Below are positions 8,145 to 15,931 of a DNA stretch of 44,556 bases, in pieces. The DNA lies in contig NZ_BMTS01000040.1 of assembly GCF_014649795.1 (NCBI RefSeq), forward strand, positions 1 through 44,556, in the 5' to 3' direction. This DNA comes from Streptomyces melanogenes (lineage in GTDB: Bacteria > Actinomycetota > Actinomycetes > Streptomycetales > Streptomycetaceae). Below the pieces are notes generated by a model. It made no database searches. It was not told the DNA's origin and saw only the letters and a list, made by a program, of their open reading frames with translations. Made by a program: the position numbers and the translations under genes. Position 1 is the stretch's first letter. Every line of letters starts with the position of its first letter.

Positions 8145-9002
8145 GTGGCCGATCAAGATCCGCAGTTCGCGAAGCGGCGGCTCAGTCGTAGGCTCCGCGC
8201 GATCCGCGAGGCCGCCGGGAAGACCCAGAAGGATGTGGTGGACGCACTCGTCTGGTCCATCTCCAAGGTCATCCGTATGGAGGCCGGGGATGTCGGGATC
8301 TCGGTCACCGACCTCCGGGCTCTCCTGCAGTTGTACGAGGTCACCGATCAGGAGCAGGTCAACGAGCTGACCGGGATGGTTCTGGCGTCACGGAAGCAGC
8401 CCTGGTGGGGGCGCTATAGCAGGACGATGACATCGGGTTTCTCCTCCTATCTCGGCTACGAGACCTCCGCCTCCATCATGCGGAACTTCGAGTCGAACCT
8501 GATCCCGGGGCTGCTGCAGACGCGGGACTATGCTCTAGCGCTTATCGACAACTCCGACGGACTGCAGGACCAGTGGGTCAACCTGCGGATGGAACGTCAA
8601 AAGCGTGCTCACGGCAACGACAAGACCCAGCTGTTCTTCATCCTGGACGAGACTGCGATGCGCAGGGTCGTAGGCAGCGAGGCTCTCATGAGGCCGCAGC
8701 TGGAGCGTCTGCTGGAGCTCAACGCGCTGCCCCATGTGCACATCATGGTGGTGCCCTTTGCCCGTGGCACCTACCCGAGCTTTCGATCCTCCTACATGAT
8801 CTTCGAGTTCTCCGACGCAAACGATGACATCGTCGCCTACCTGGAGAACCCGGATGGCAACTTCATCCTTAGCGAGAAGGCCCCCATGGCTGACCGGAGG
8901 AAACCCTCCGACTACCTGCAGGACTTCTGGATCGTTGAGGGGGAATATGCGGAAGAGATCTCCCCGGAATTCGTCAGGAAGGTGACCGCTGCATACGGGT
9001 GA
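8145..9002 (+). CDS. Scr1-family helix-turn-helix regulator (XRE HTH plus DUF5753)
   Basis: 285 residues from a GTG at 8145, with GGAGAGGAAG just upstream. Residues about 10-75 are an XRE-type HTH (RRLRAIREAAGKTQKDVVDA, SISKVIRMEAGDVGISVTDL). The rest is the DUF5753 effector domain with its characteristic blocks: ESNLIPGLLQTRDYALALI, RMERQKR, FILDETAMRRVVGS, LLELNALPHVHIMVVPFARG, and the near-C-terminal YLQDFWIV. In Streptomyces these regulators are typically paired with a small DUF397 protein and have been likened to toxin-antitoxin pairs; a DUF397 gene lies 1.25 kb downstream at 10250. Two palindromic boxes in its own promoter suggest autoregulation. A strong hairpin terminator follows the stop codon. 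Family assignment is strong. Confidence 0.9.
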   Translation: MADQDPQFAKRRLSRRLRAIREAAGKTQKDVVDALVWSISKVIRMEAGDVGISVTDLRALLQLYEVTDQEQVNELTGMVLASRKQPWWGRYSRTMTSGFSSYLGYETSASIMRNFESNLIPGLLQTRDYALALIDNSDGLQDQWVNLRMERQKRAHGNDKTQLFFILDETAMRRVVGSEALMRPQLERLLELNALPHVHIMVVPFARGTYPSFRSSYMIFEFSDANDDIVAYLENPDGNFILSEKAPMADRRKPSDYLQDFWIVEGEYAEEISPEFVRKVTAAYG

Positions 9003-9012
9003 CCTGCAAAAG

Positions 9013-9068
9013 GCGATAGGGAGCCGTCTCGTCCCAGCCGGCAAGCATCGTCGAGGGCTCCCTATCGC
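9013..9068 (+). terminator. 13-bp stem terminator after the Scr1-like gene
   Basis: GCGATAGGGAGCC (9013-9025) pairs perfectly with GGCTCCCTATCGC (9056-9068) across a 30-base loop, starting 11 bases after the stop codon. It separates the regulator from the membrane-protein gene at 9114, though some read-through could still couple them. Confidence 0.7.
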
Positions 9069-9113
9069 AAACCACTCCGACCGTCGCATACAACTCAGAC
9101 AGGAGGGCTCATC

Positions 9114-9899
9114 GTGCAGTTTAGCGCCCAGGGAGCGCGCGGTCCCACGTCTCTGCCTACCCGCGCCCGAACGGATCCGTCCCTGACGCAGTCACCCGCA
9201 GCCAGGGTCACACTCAGGACTGGGGTGACGGTCGCACTGGCCGTAGGGCTGGTCATCGGCGCTGCCGCCGGCAGCGCGGCCGCCACCGACGGCGCCGAGG
9301 CCCAGACGACCAGCACGCTGCCGTGGTACATCACCGTTGTCTCAAGCCTGGTGGCCGCAGGCATCAGCGCGGGGGTCACCCTGCGCGCCACTCACAGAAC
9401 GCTCACCCAGGGCCAACGCGACCGACGGCAGGACCGTGCCGCCGCCGAAGCCAGGCAGGCAGCCCTGCGCGCCGAGAACGAGCTCCGCGACAAAAAGATC
9501 GCCAACCGAACCGCGTGGACGCCGCACTACCGGCGGATCGACGATCTCCTGGTGTCCGTTGGCAGGATCGAATACGAGATACGCAGGCGCAGGCTCCACG
9601 CCGATGATCCCGAGACGGCAGAACTCCTCCATGCCAGGAAGGCTGCCGAGCAGTACGCCGCCTACGCGCCGGGCCGACTGCAGGCCGCACTGTCCAGCCT
9701 GGCCGACAGCCTCGACAGCGTGCACACCCACCTCCTCCCCGCGGCGGCTGTGCTCGACAGCGCAGAAGGAGCAGGCCCGCCAGCCCGGTGGCAGGCGCTG
9801 TTCGCCTGCGCCGCAGAACAAGCCCGCGCCGCGGACAACCTCACACGCACCCTCACGGACACGCAAGCGGCACTGCGGCACGAATGGGGAATGGACTGA
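9114..9899 (+). CDS. Two-TM membrane protein with cytosolic coiled coil
   Basis: 261 residues from a GTG at 9114, selected because AGGAGG lies 7 bases upstream. A hydrophilic N-terminus is followed by two membrane helices, about 35-57 (TGVTVALAVGLVIGAAAGSA) and about 69-90 (LPWYITVVSSLVAAGISAGV). Then comes a charged coiled-coil segment about 98-130 (QGQRDRRQDRAAAEARQAAL, AENELRDKKI) and an all-helical tail. No catalytic motif is visible. The gene sits between an Scr1-like regulator and its probable DUF397 partner, so it may be an effector or cargo of that module. I do not recognise a named family; membrane topology is the only firm statement. Confidence 0.7.
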   Translation: MQFSAQGARGPTSLPTRARTDPSLTQSPAARVTLRTGVTVALAVGLVIGAAAGSAAATDGAEAQTTSTLPWYITVVSSLVAAGISAGVTLRATHRTLTQGQRDRRQDRAAAEARQAALRAENELRDKKIANRTAWTPHYRRIDDLLVSVGRIEYEIRRRRLHADDPETAELLHARKAAEQYAAYAPGRLQAALSSLADSLDSVHTHLLPAAAVLDSAEGAGPPARWQALFACAAEQARAADNLTRTLTDTQAALRHEWGMD

Positions 9900-10249
9900 A
9901 GAGTACGTGGAGCAGACCACCCGTCTGCCCCAGCCTCGCAAGCGCTACACGCAACACGCAGGCCTCAGCCTTACCACACACCTGTCCCGCCCGCCGGGAC
10001 CCGTACAGGGCAAGGAGCGATCACTTTCGGTCAAAAGACAGACACGCCCACCCCAACGGGTAGCTATAGGGCGATAAATCATAGTTCTCTCCTCTCCTCG
10101 GCCGGTTCCCGGCATCTGGCTGACCCGCACCTCGCCGCAGATACTGAAATGACTTCATCCTTCCGCTCATTGAGATCGCCCTCCGGGTTACGGAAGACGG
10201 TCTTCCTTGGCCGGCAAGTCTGGCCGGCAAGTCTGACAGGAGGTGCCGG
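9900..10249. other. Leader region of the DUF397 gene
   Basis: No gene seen. It includes a hairpin-like AAGACGGTCTT (10193-10203) and a perfect 13-bp direct repeat, GGCCGGCAAGTCT at 10209-10221 and 10222-10234, immediately upstream of the AGGAGG ribosome-binding site at 10238. The repeat may be a binding site or a slippage product. Confidence 0.45.
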
Positions 10250-10474
10250 GTGGAGGCTCCTGGCCGGGACGGACCGACGTGGCGGAAAAGTACATACACC
10301 AACCAAGGGGCTGGCAACTGCGTTGAAGTCAAACGGTCCGCAACGGAGATCCTCATTCGCGACTCGAATATGATAAGTATCGGACCCGCACATCTTTGCC
10401 TTTCAGCCTGGATCAGCTTCATCCACGGCCTCAAGGAAGACTGGTACTACAGCCTCAGATCTTGTGACTGGTGA
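10250..10474 (+). CDS. DUF397 protein (Scr2-like partner of the Scr1 regulator)
   Basis: 74 residues from a GTG at 10250, with AGGAGG at 10238-10243. The sequence follows the DUF397 pattern: TWRKSTYTNQGAGNCVEVKR near the N-terminus, then ILIRDSN and a C-terminal W-x2-F (LSAWISFIHGL). Such proteins are typically encoded beside Scr1-type HTH regulators and are thought to be counteracted or partnered by them. Here it is 1.25 kb from the regulator, separated by a membrane-protein gene. The last about 13 residues (KEDWYYSLRSCDW) do not look like family sequence, and the gene overlaps the tail of the IS1182-like remnant on the other strand. Insertion of that element may have replaced the original C-terminus. 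Confidence 0.8.
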   Translation: MEAPGRDGPTWRKSTYTNQGAGNCVEVKRSATEILIRDSNMISIGPAHLCLSAWISFIHGLKEDWYYSLRSCDW

Positions 10475-10950
10475 TCGGTGTTGGGAGCGTGGTCGTGAAC
10501 CGTGCTGTAGCTCGATGACCTGCGGGTTTCGGGTAACTTCGGTGTGGGGGTGGCCAACCGTGGGCAGCCAGCGGGTGGTTGGTCCTGCCTCTTCAGGGTG
10601 CCGCGGTAGCGGAGTCTGCGGTTTCCGCGGGTGGCGAGCCAGGCGATGCCGCGCTCGACCATGGGGCGCCAGCGGCGGTATTCGTCCTGCCAGAGGCGGT
10701 CGATGGCGGCCTGGTAGCGGGCTGCGGCCTGTGCTTCATGACCGTGCGGGACGCGGACCTGGCGTCCGCGTCTGGCGTGGGTGCACCAGTGCCGCAGCGG
10801 GCAGGCCGGGCAGACGGTGGTGAACGTGGCGACCCGGCTGCCGTCGCTCTGGATGCCGCTCAACTGTGCGGTGTGACCGTTGGGGCAGGTCGCCGTGGAG
10901 GCTGCGGTGTCGATGAGGAAGTCATCCAGGGTGAATCCACCGGGTATCGC
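10447..10950 (-). pseudogene. IS1182-family transposase, C-terminal fragment
   Basis: About 166 residues matching the C-terminal third of IS1182-type transposases: FLIDTAASTATCPNGHTA, a CPACPLRHWCTHARRGR zinc-knuckle-like Cys cluster, then AAIDRLWQDEYRRWRPMVER and GIAWLATRGNRRLRYRG, ending at 10447. The N-terminal two-thirds with the first catalytic Asp residues are absent. Upstream of about 10950 the sequence turns into the leader of the divergent coiled-coil gene at 11056. The element is therefore internally deleted and immobile. Its 3' end overlaps the DUF397 gene by 28 bases. Confidence 0.8.
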
Positions 10951-11055
10951 GGATGGGTGTGGCTGCTCTCCAGTGAGCCTTTCTGATCTGGGTCGTTGCT
11001 GATCGGGTTGGTTTGCCGGATCGTCGTGTCCAGGGTTGGGGCCTTGGGGGTGGCG

Positions 11056-11658
11056 ATGGTTTCGTGGCTGGAGGAGCTGGATCGACGCGAGGCTCGTGCA
11101 CGTCAGCAGATCTCGGAGCTCCGCGGGCAGATCGGGGAGTTGATGGAGCGGCTGGCCGAGCAGGAGTCCGTGGTGTCCCGGCTGGAGATCACGCGGGAGA
11201 CGATGACGGAGATCCTTTCCGGGCACGGTGCGGTGACCGGGCCGGACGGCACGGCGGGGCCGGAGGCATCGGACGGGGCAGCCGCCGCGGTGGAGGCGGA
11301 GGCGTTCGAGGTCGGTTCGCCGGTGGGGGTGCGGCTGGTGCCGCCGTGGTCGGCTGAGCTCGGGGTGGAGGCACTGCCGCAGGCATACGCGGACATCGTG
11401 GAAGTGCTCGCCGATGCGGTGCATCCGCTGCGGGCCCATCAGCTGTGTTCCGTGCTGGGGCTGTCGACGGACAAGTCCAAGGTGGAGGGCTTTCGTTCGA
11501 AGCTGAAGCGGCTCAGGGAGCGGGGCTGGATCGCGGAGGTCTCGCCGGGGCTGTTCGCGTCGCGGGACGCCGAGCCACCGGTGGGGCGTGCGCCGGGGCG
11601 CGGCCGCGACTCCGCGGCCGCGTCGCGCGCCGATGAGCAGGAGGGCTCCCGCTCCTAG
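11056..11658 (+). CDS. IS1182-associated coiled-coil/winged-helix protein
   Basis: 200 residues from the ATG at 11056 (a GTG at 11050 is possible; GGGGG precedes both). Residues about 4-55 form a coiled coil (WLEELDRREARARQQISELR, then GQIGELMERLAEQESVVSRL), followed by a conserved ITRETMTEIL. After a Gly/Ala-rich linker, residues about 110-180 look like a winged helix: ALPQAYADIVEVLADAVHPL, RAHQLCSVLGLST, KSKVEGFRSKLKRL, RGWIAEVSPGLFA. This gene is often found next to IS1182-like transposases in Streptomyces, as here, and an older broken copy lies at 3832. Its role in transposition, if any, is unknown; a DNA-binding accessory protein is a reasonable guess. Confidence 0.7.
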   Translation: MVSWLEELDRREARARQQISELRGQIGELMERLAEQESVVSRLEITRETMTEILSGHGAVTGPDGTAGPEASDGAAAAVEAEAFEVGSPVGVRLVPPWSAELGVEALPQAYADIVEVLADAVHPLRAHQLCSVLGLSTDKSKVEGFRSKLKRLRERGWIAEVSPGLFASRDAEPPVGRAPGRGRDSAAASRADEQEGSRS

Positions 11659-11670
11659 CGTCGAGGGTGA

Positions 11671-11865
11671 CGAAACCATCCGACACTCAGGATCGAGAGC
11701 CCGAATGGAAGACCACGATGGGAGTCCAAGCGCGTCCGGATTACCTCCGAAGAAGTCGAAGCCCTGAACGCCATCTACGCGAAGTTCGTGGACGACACCA
11801 ACAGCGACCTCGGCTTCGGCTGGCACGTCCTCCAGGAATCCCACCAGGAGGGCGACACCGCATGA
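11671..11865 (+). pseudogene. 3' part of a small gene upstream of the ParB-like gene
   Basis: A frame open from 11671 reads as genuine protein: SPNGRPRWESKRVRI, TSEEVEALNAIYAKFVDD, TNSDLGFGWHVLQESHQ, EGDTA, stop at 11863-11865. It has no start codon within the open frame, so its 5' end seems to have been lost when the IS1182-like element joined here at about 11660-11670. Its TGA overlaps the ATG of the ParB-like gene in an ATGA, showing translational coupling. Family not recognised; the context suggests an integrative element or prophage. Confidence 0.5.
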
Positions 11866-11975
11866 GCAAGGAGCCCACCACGACGTTCCACGAGGCGGAC
11901 CCGCTCGATCGGCTGCGCCCCGCCGACTACAACCCGCGCCGCCTCAGCAAGACGGCCTTCGCCCGCCTCCAGGCA
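11862..11975 (+). pseudogene. ParB-like domain protein, N-terminal fragment cut by IS256
   Basis: From the ATG at 11862 the frame reads MSKEPTTTFHEADPLDRL, RPADYNPRRLSKTAFARLQ, which matches the start of ParB/Sulfiredoxin-type nuclease domains found in phage and integrative elements, often fused to or beside DNA methylases (the consensus is LxPxxYNPRxxs). After 38 codons it runs into the terminal inverted repeat of the IS256-family element at 11976. The remainder of the gene is not found on the far side of the element at 15531, so more than a simple insertion has happened. Confidence 0.6.
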
Positions 11976-12684
11976 GGGTCTGTACAGCCTGCGGTGTAAC
12001 TGGGTTTGGTGTGGCTAGAGTTGGCCTGCGGTGAGGCGGCCGTCGAAGGCCAGGTCGAAGGCGTTCATGGTGCCCTTCGTGCGCCGTGAGGCGCTGTTGA
12101 TTCGAGCGGGGGTGAAAGACCACTGCCGCCGGGCCGTCGCAGCGGTCCGGTAGGAGCTGAGGACAGCCCGCCCCAGGAGACGCCGGGGCCGGGTGGGAGC
12201 AGTCCTGACAAAGCCGGGGTGCGCCAGAACCACCAGATGGTGTGGGTCCGGTGAGCGGGTCGGAGAGGAGTACGCGAGGAACCGATGTCGTAACGCCCCT
12301 CAACGCTTTACCGGCTCGAACCTGGTGGATCTGGGCCGGGAGCGGCGCGCACCCGCCATGGTGGCGGGGAACTCTCCGGGAGTCGTGAAGCCGGTGACCG
12401 GGAGGCTGCGGGGAAGGTCTGCGGCGTACTCGCAGCGAGGCCGCTGGGGCAGAGTCGGGCTCCTCCTTCGACGAGCGAATCACAGTGAACACGGGAACCG
12501 CCTCCGGTCTGCCCGGCACCGTGCGTCCAGCACGGCGGGCCGGGCTGGGTCCGTCGTCGGCCGACCGGCCGGAACGCGGGGCGGAGCCGCCGTAGTACTC
12601 CGAGCCGGGGAGAGCCCGGTGCATGGGGAAGGGCGGCAGCGGGATCGAGGAGATGAAGATGCTGCAAGACCGAAAGACGCACCG

Positions 12685-14136
12685 GTGAACGCCGGTGCAC
12701 CGCTGGAGCTGCCCGCCGGGCCGCGCCAGCGGGTATCGGAGATGCAGGCCAAGCTTCACCGTTGGGCGGCGGCCGACCCTGGCCGCCGGTTCGATGACCT
12801 GTTCAACTTCGTGCACGACCCGGCGACGCTGATCGTGGCGTTCGACCGGGTCGCGGGTAACCACGGTGCGAACACCCCTGGCGTGGACGGCCTGACGGCC
12901 GCCGAGGTAGAGGAACGCATCGGAGTGCCCGGGTTCCTGAAGGATCTGCGGACAGCGCTCAAGACAGGGACTTTCCGTCCGCTGCCGGTGCGCGAGCGTA
13001 TGATCCCCAAGCCCGGCGGGTCGGGGAAACTCAGGAAACTGGGCATTCCCACGATCGCGGACCGGGTCGTCCAGGCTGCATTGAAACTGGCCCTGGAGCC
13101 CGTTTTCGAGGCCGACTTCCTGTCCGTCTCCTATGGGTTCCGGCCGATGCGGCGCGCTCACGATGCGATCGCCGAGATCCACCACTTCGGCACCGCCGGG
13201 TACCGGTGGGTGCTGGATGCGGACATCGAGGCGTGCTTTGACTCCATCGATCACACGGCCCTGCTGGACCGGGTCCGGTTGCGAGTCAAGGACAAGCGCG
13301 TGCTGCTGCTGGTCAAAGCGTTCTTGAAGGCCGGAATCCTTGCGGAGGACGGCGCGTTGAAGGAATCCGACACCGGCACGCCGCAAGGCGGCATTCTGTC
13401 TCCACTGCTGGCCAACATCGCCTTGCATGTGCTCGATGAGCATGTCATGGCGCCATGGCGGCCGGGTGGGGTGATGTCGAGGACCGGACGGCGGAACTAC
13501 CGCCGCTTCAAGGGCCTGCCGACTTGGCGCATCGTCCGCTACGCGGACGATTTCGTCGTGCTCGTGCACGGCTGCGAGGCCGACGTAGTTGCCCTGCGCG
13601 AAGAACTCGCCGGTGTACTGGCCCGGTTGGGCTTGCGGCTCTCGCAGGCCAAGACACGGGTGGTGCATATGCGGGAAGGGTTCGACTTCCTGGGGTTCCA
13701 CATCCGGTGGCGCCGCAAGCGAGGTACGGACCAGTGGTACGTCTACACCTTTATCGCCGAACGTCCCATCAAAGCGATCAAGGCGAAGATTCGTGCCCTG
13801 ACACACAGGGTGTCGCAGGCAGACCCCGCGGCTGTGCTGACTCGGATCAACCAGATGATGCGCGGCTGGGTGAACTACTTCCGCCATGCGGTATGCAGCC
13901 ACACCCTCAATCATCTGCGGCATTTCGCCAATTGGCGAGTGATCCGGTGGCTGAGGAAGCTGCACCGCTGGCATTGGGGAGAGTTCCGTCGGCATTTCAC
14001 CACTGCTTCCGGGCGGTGGCTGCCAATGTCGATGAACGGGATCGAACTGTTCAACCCGGCATCTGTGACGGTCACCCGTTACCGATACCGGGGAACGAAG
14101 ATCCCAACCCCATGGGGATGCCCCGACCACGCCTGA
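12685..14136 (+). CDS. Group II intron-encoded reverse transcriptase/maturase
   Basis: 483 residues from a GTG at 12685. The frame is open from 12193, but domains I-III must occupy about 600 nt first, so the later start fits. RT blocks in order: GVDGLTAAEVEERI, FRPLPVRERMIPKPGGSGKL, RKLGIPTIADRVVQAAL, SVSYGFRPMRRAHDAI, WVLDADIEACFDSIDH, GTPQGGILSPLLANIALH and the catalytic YADDFVVLVHG, then LGLRLSQAKTRVVHM and FDFLGFHI. The maturase (GIIM) part follows: MMRGWVNYFRHAVCS, HLRHFANWRVIRWLRKLHRW, and a final RYRGTKIPTPWG. No HNH endonuclease domain is seen after the maturase, so mobility would rely on reverse splicing without second-strand cleavage. All key RT residues are present. Assignment is firm. 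Confidence 0.93.
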   Translation: MNAGAPLELPAGPRQRVSEMQAKLHRWAAADPGRRFDDLFNFVHDPATLIVAFDRVAGNHGANTPGVDGLTAAEVEERIGVPGFLKDLRTALKTGTFRPLPVRERMIPKPGGSGKLRKLGIPTIADRVVQAALKLALEPVFEADFLSVSYGFRPMRRAHDAIAEIHHFGTAGYRWVLDADIEACFDSIDHTALLDRVRLRVKDKRVLLLVKAFLKAGILAEDGALKESDTGTPQGGILSPLLANIALHVLDEHVMAPWRPGGVMSRTGRRNYRRFKGLPTWRIVRYADDFVVLVHGCEADVVALREELAGVLARLGLRLSQAKTRVVHMREGFDFLGFHIRWRRKRGTDQWYVYTFIAERPIKAIKAKIRALTHRVSQADPAAVLTRINQMMRGWVNYFRHAVCSHTLNHLRHFANWRVIRWLRKLHRWHWGEFRRHFTTASGRWLPMSMNGIELFNPASVTVTRYRYRGTKIPTPWGCPDHA

Positions 14137-14152
14137 CGGCAGAGACCGTGGA

Positions 14153-14186
14153 GAGCCCGGTGCGTCGAGAGGCGCACGCCGGGTTC
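14153..14186 (+). ncRNA. Group II intron domain V (catalytic hairpin)
   Basis: Exactly 34 nt: GAGCCCGG pairs with CCGGGTTC, and TGCG..CGCA extends the stem beyond a bulge to a GAGA tetraloop. The invariant AGC triad is at the 5' base of the stem. It lies 16 bases after the maturase stop codon. Domain VI follows at about 14187-14247, with GGCCCGG (14194-14200) pairing to CCGGGCC (14235-14241). Confidence 0.85.
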
Positions 14187-15530
14187 GGCGAGCGGCCCGG
14201 GGAAACGGACCGGCAGCAATGCCGACACCGCGCTCCGGGCCGACTCAACCATCGCTGTGACCAGCGTTTGCGTCCCTGCCCGGTCGGGTCGAGGGACATG
14301 ATGGCCATGTACACGCATTTGAGAGCGGCCTGCTCCGTCGGGAAGTGCCCGCGGGCGCGGACGGCCTTGCGGATGCGTGCGTTGACGCTCTCGATGCTGT
14401 TGGTTGTACACACAATCCAGCGTATTTCCGCATCGAATTGGAGGAAGGGCGTGAACTCGGCCCAACTGGACTCCCAGAGCCGGACGATCGCCGGGTACTT
14501 CTTCCCCCAGACCTCGGCGAACTCCAGGAACCGAGTGGTGGCCGCGTCCTCGGTCGGCGCGGTGTAGACCGGCTTCAACGCCTTCGCGATCTTGTCCCAG
14601 TCCTGGCGGGCCGCGTAACGGGACGACGCCCTCAGGAGATGAACGACGCACGTTTGCACAACGGTACGAGGCCAGACCTCACCGACCGCGTCCGGCAGCC
14701 CCTTCAGCCCGTCACAGACCAGCATCAGGACATCGTCAACGCCCCTGTTCTTGAGCTCCGACAGGACGCGGAGCCAGTGTTTCGCGCCCTCTCCGCCGTC
14801 TCCGGCCCACAGTCCGAGGATGTCGCGGTGCCCTTCAGCGGTGACCGCCAACGCCACATAGATGGGCCTGTTCGCTACTTGGCCATCGCGAATCTTGACA
14901 TTGATGGCGTCAATGAAGACGACCGGATAGACGCGATCCAGCGGCCGGTTGGACCATTCCGCCATGCCGCCCGTCACGCTGTCCGTGATCGTGCTGATGG
15001 TCGTCTTGGACACGTTCGCGCCATAGACCTCGGCCAGGTGCGACGAGATCTCGCCGTGCGTGAGGCCCTTCGCCGAGAGCGAGAGCACCATCTCGTCGAC
15101 GCCAGTCAGTCGTCGCTGCCGCTTCTTGACGATGGCCGGCTCGAAGGAGCCGTCCCGGTCACGGGGCACGTCGATCTCGACCGGTCCGACGTCGGTCAAC
15201 ACCGTCTTGGACCGCTTCCCGTTGCGGGAGTTGCCGCCGTCCTTGCCCGCCGGGTCGTGCTTGTCATAGCCGAGATGGTCGGTGATCTCGCCCTCCAGGG
15301 CGGACTCCAGAACCGTCTTGGTCAGCTGCTGTAGCAGCCCGCCCTCGCCGGTCAGCTGCAGCCCCTTGCTCCGGGCCTGCTCGACGAGCTGGTCGATGAG
15401 CTTCCGCTCGACCGCCGCGCTCTCCAGCAACGGTTCCGCCTCGTCACCGGCGGCAACGAACTCGGTCACGGTGTCAGTCACTTGATGTCTCTTCCATGAT
15501 CATCAATTACACCGGTGAGCGTACAGACCC

Positions 15531-15931
15531 CGCTCTGACCAGCTGATCAGCACCTCCCGCACGCCGGGGGAACCTCAGAGCGCTCTTGTCGTCCCGTCCG
15601 GTCCGTACGCCCCGCCCGGGACGCGAGACGGCCCGTACCGACGCGTCGTGCACGCAGATCCGGCAGCACGGCGGGCCGGTGCGGGCCAGGAGTCGAAGCG
15701 TCGAGACGGCAGACCGTACGACCGACTCCGGTGGACGGCCCGGTCGGCGCATCGTCCGATCGTCGCGCTTTCTTGGGCCAACCGGACCAAGCGAACGCGC
15801 CCGGAGCGCCTCGCCGTCGCAGTGGTGGTGAAGATATGAAGAAGGCGCGGTCCTCCGGGTGCCCCGCCCCAAGTCCTCATCCAGGCGGTGCATCCCGCCG
15901 AGCCGGGCCCGGGCACCAGAAAGGGTTCTCC
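15531..15931. other. Flank of IS256 and leader of a secreted-protein gene
   Basis: About 400 bases with no gene I can support. It does not continue the ParB-like gene broken on the other side of the element. The last part is the leader of the gene at 15932, where AAAGGG serves as ribosome-binding site. Confidence 0.35.

Larger units (their letters stand above)
12079..14249 (+). mobile_element. Group II intron (2,171 nt) inside the IS256 transposase
   Basis: The 5' end is GTGCGCC at 12079-12085, a standard group II start. The 3' end is ...GACTCAAC at 14249, with the expected AY. Both boundaries are fixed independently, because removing exactly this interval restores the IS256 transposase frame and its conserved sequence. 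Inside lie about 600 nt of ribozyme domains I-III, a reverse-transcriptase/maturase gene in domain IV (12685-14136), a 34-nt domain V (14153-14186) and a domain VI (14187-14247). The intron is on the plus strand, antisense to its host gene. All visible parts look intact, so it could still be mobile. Confidence 0.92.
12015..15481 (-). pseudogene. IS256-family transposase split by an antisense group II intron
   Basis: Two parts: 15481-14250 (410 codons plus 2 bases) and 12078-12015. Joined, they give 1,296 nt, exactly 432 codons including the stop. Across the junction the protein reads RKRWSQRW-KGTMNAFDLAFDG, the conserved IS256 tail, ending GRLTAGQL. DDE residues are visible in VVFIDAINVKIRDG, LMLVCDGLKGLP and CTTNSIESVNARIRKA. 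Other family blocks are LGYDKHDPAGKDGGNSRNG and VQTCVVHLLRASSRYAARQD. The intron lies on the opposite strand, so it cannot be removed from the transposase mRNA and the transposase should be inactive. Without splicing the frame reads on into the intron as a short unrelated tail. It is otherwise free of stops, so the insertion looks recent. Confidence 0.92.
11976..15530. mobile_element. IS256-family insertion sequence interrupted by a group II intron
   Basis: Both ends are visible. The left end GGGTCTGTAC...GGTGTAACTG (from 11976) and the right end, read inward as GGGTCTGTAC...GGTGTAATTG (from 15530), match at 10 of the first 10 bases and again at the inner GGTGTAA. Without the 2,171-nt intron (12079-14249) the element is 1,384 bp, a normal IS256 size, with one transposase on the minus strand. 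The flanks show no direct repeat: AGGCA on the left and CGCTCTGACC on the right. The family normally makes 8-9 bp target duplications, so a deletion or recombination has removed one flank. Confidence 0.88.

Noticed and set aside
10447..11844. A single 465-residue minus-strand protein
   Set aside because: Only the last about 166 residues are IS1182 transposase; the rest is antisense to the intact coiled-coil gene at 11056.
11944..14130. A 728-residue minus-strand frame opposite the group II intron
   Set aside because: It is the shadow of the maturase frame: Arg/Pro/His-rich, no domain, and it crosses the defined intron-exon boundary. Only its last 18 codons belong to a real protein, the IS256 transposase tail.
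11976..15530. The split transposase as two separate transposase genes
   Set aside because: The two parts join to an exact frame and conserved sequence when the intron is removed, and the inverted repeats bound one element.
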